Below are positions 63,648 to 64,000 of a stretch of 64,000 nucleotides of DNA, in pieces. This DNA comes from Collinsella sp. (lineage in GTDB: Bacteria; Actinomycetota; Coriobacteriia; Coriobacteriales; Coriobacteriaceae). Where the stretch lies: contig JAUMMZ010000025.1 in the NCBI GenBank assembly GCA_031296755.1, positions 1 through 64,000 on the forward strand. The letters are read 5' to 3'. Both the position numbers and the translations under genes were made by a program. Position 1 is the first letter of the stretch. Every line of letters starts with the position of its first letter. The notes beneath the pieces are model-generated. The model did not search any database and was not told where the DNA came from. It saw only the letters and a program-made list of their open reading frames with translations.

Positions 63648-64000
63648 TCAATTCTTGGAGACCTGTATTCCAACCATTTTTAATGAAACAACGGCGGTAA
63701 TTGCTATCGCGATTGCACCAATAATACCGAGCGCTATCTGAATGGGATATAACCCCAACACATGTCCAAATATGGAGAAAAACACTGCAGAAAAGAGAGC
63801 CCTTACCAGAGACGCGACGGAAAGGATCGTCGCGCGGAGATCGTCCGCTATCGCATCTTGGATTAAGTTTTCCGAAGTGATGTACACCACTTCTGGGAGA
63901 AAACAAAGCACCATGCTAAGGCCAAACAAACACAGCGGATTTGAAGCGAACCACGGAAGAATCATGAAAAGGCCAGCCTCGATTAGCATCGAGCCGAGCA
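63648..64000 (-). CDS. MFS transporter, C-terminal fragment (runs off the window)
   Basis: The frame enters from the right edge and ends at TGA 63648-63650. The visible 117 residues hold four hydrophobic helices with an intervening ENLIQDAIADDLRATILSVASLV loop, the pattern of the C-terminal half of a major facilitator (drug or sugar efflux type). Substrate cannot be inferred. Base composition is lower in GC than in dnaE, so this may be the edge of an accessory region. Confidence 0.7.
   Translation of the reverse strand, partial: LGSMLIEAGLFMILPWFASNPLCLFGLSMVLCFLPEVVYITSENLIQDAIADDLRATILSVASLVRALFSAVFFSIFGHVLGLYPIQIALGIIGAIAIAITAVVSLKMVGIQVSKN

Overview
The window looks like a chromosomal segment of a gut coriobacterium, most likely Collinsella or a close relative. 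The basis is inference: high GC, dense coding with strong AAGGAGG-type ribosome binding sites, an anaerobic gene set (arginine deiminase, formate-tetrahydrofolate ligase, superoxide reductase), Coriobacteria-like surface proteins, and recurrent intergenic hairpin repeats. No rRNA, tRNA, CRISPR array or prophage was found. A 110-base tail of an IS3-type transposase lies at the left edge and the C-terminal end of an MFS transporter at the right edge.

Layout. 0.2-11.2 kb: an M20 dipeptidase and HAD phosphatase pair, DegV, a RelB/YafQ-type toxin-antitoxin pair, a LOG protein, Tgt, an SDR dehydrogenase, a large tail-anchored coiled-coil protein and QueA. Two copies of a long structured intergenic repeat follow the SDR and queA genes. 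11.3-17.3 kb: an arginine deiminase island of visibly lower GC. It holds a YfcC-type antiporter, arginine deiminase and ornithine carbamoyltransferase on the minus strand, and a divergent second deiminase plus an HTH/S24-fold regulator on the plus strand. 17.3-27.9 kb: QueH, a DUF3267 membrane protein, an atypical methionyl-tRNA synthetase, an RNA m5C methyltransferase, a small membrane protein, a TIM-barrel protein, a frameshifted degV, class III fructose bisphosphatase and two GtrA proteins.

27.9-33.1 kb is the most striking region. A cobalamin riboswitch precedes a very large surface-protein gene (four DUF4430 transcobalamin-like domains, a PQQ-type beta-propeller, an InlB-type repeat and a C-terminal membrane anchor) and a second membrane-anchored DUF4430 protein. 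Together they suggest a corrinoid-capture system of a Gram-positive gut bacterium. The large gene carries two compensating frameshifts as written. 33.1-38.8 kb: an ABC1/UbiB kinase with a phasin-like partner, a C69 dipeptidase, a 238-bp palindromic MITE-like element, and a coupled fchA-folD pair in which FolD lacks its cyclohydrolase lysine. 39-49 kb: duplicated lipoproteins, a Tat-exported PI-PLC, a PH-like protein, an orphan YhcG-type nuclease, a zinc-ribbon protein, a cation diffusion facilitator and a membrane protein with a PASTA-like domain. 49.3-63.4 kb: fhs, ruvC-ruvA-ruvB, a NAD synthetase-like protein whose two active sites both look degenerate, superoxide reductase, an SNF2 helicase and dnaE.

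How the genes work together. Fhs, FchA and FolD make up a one-carbon branch split over two loci. Tgt, QueA and QueH are late queuosine enzymes dispersed over 13 kb. ArcA, OTC and the YfcC carrier form an arginine fermentation route that lacks carbamate kinase here. Three single-base indels, all at short homopolymers, raise the question of local sequence error as against real gene decay.
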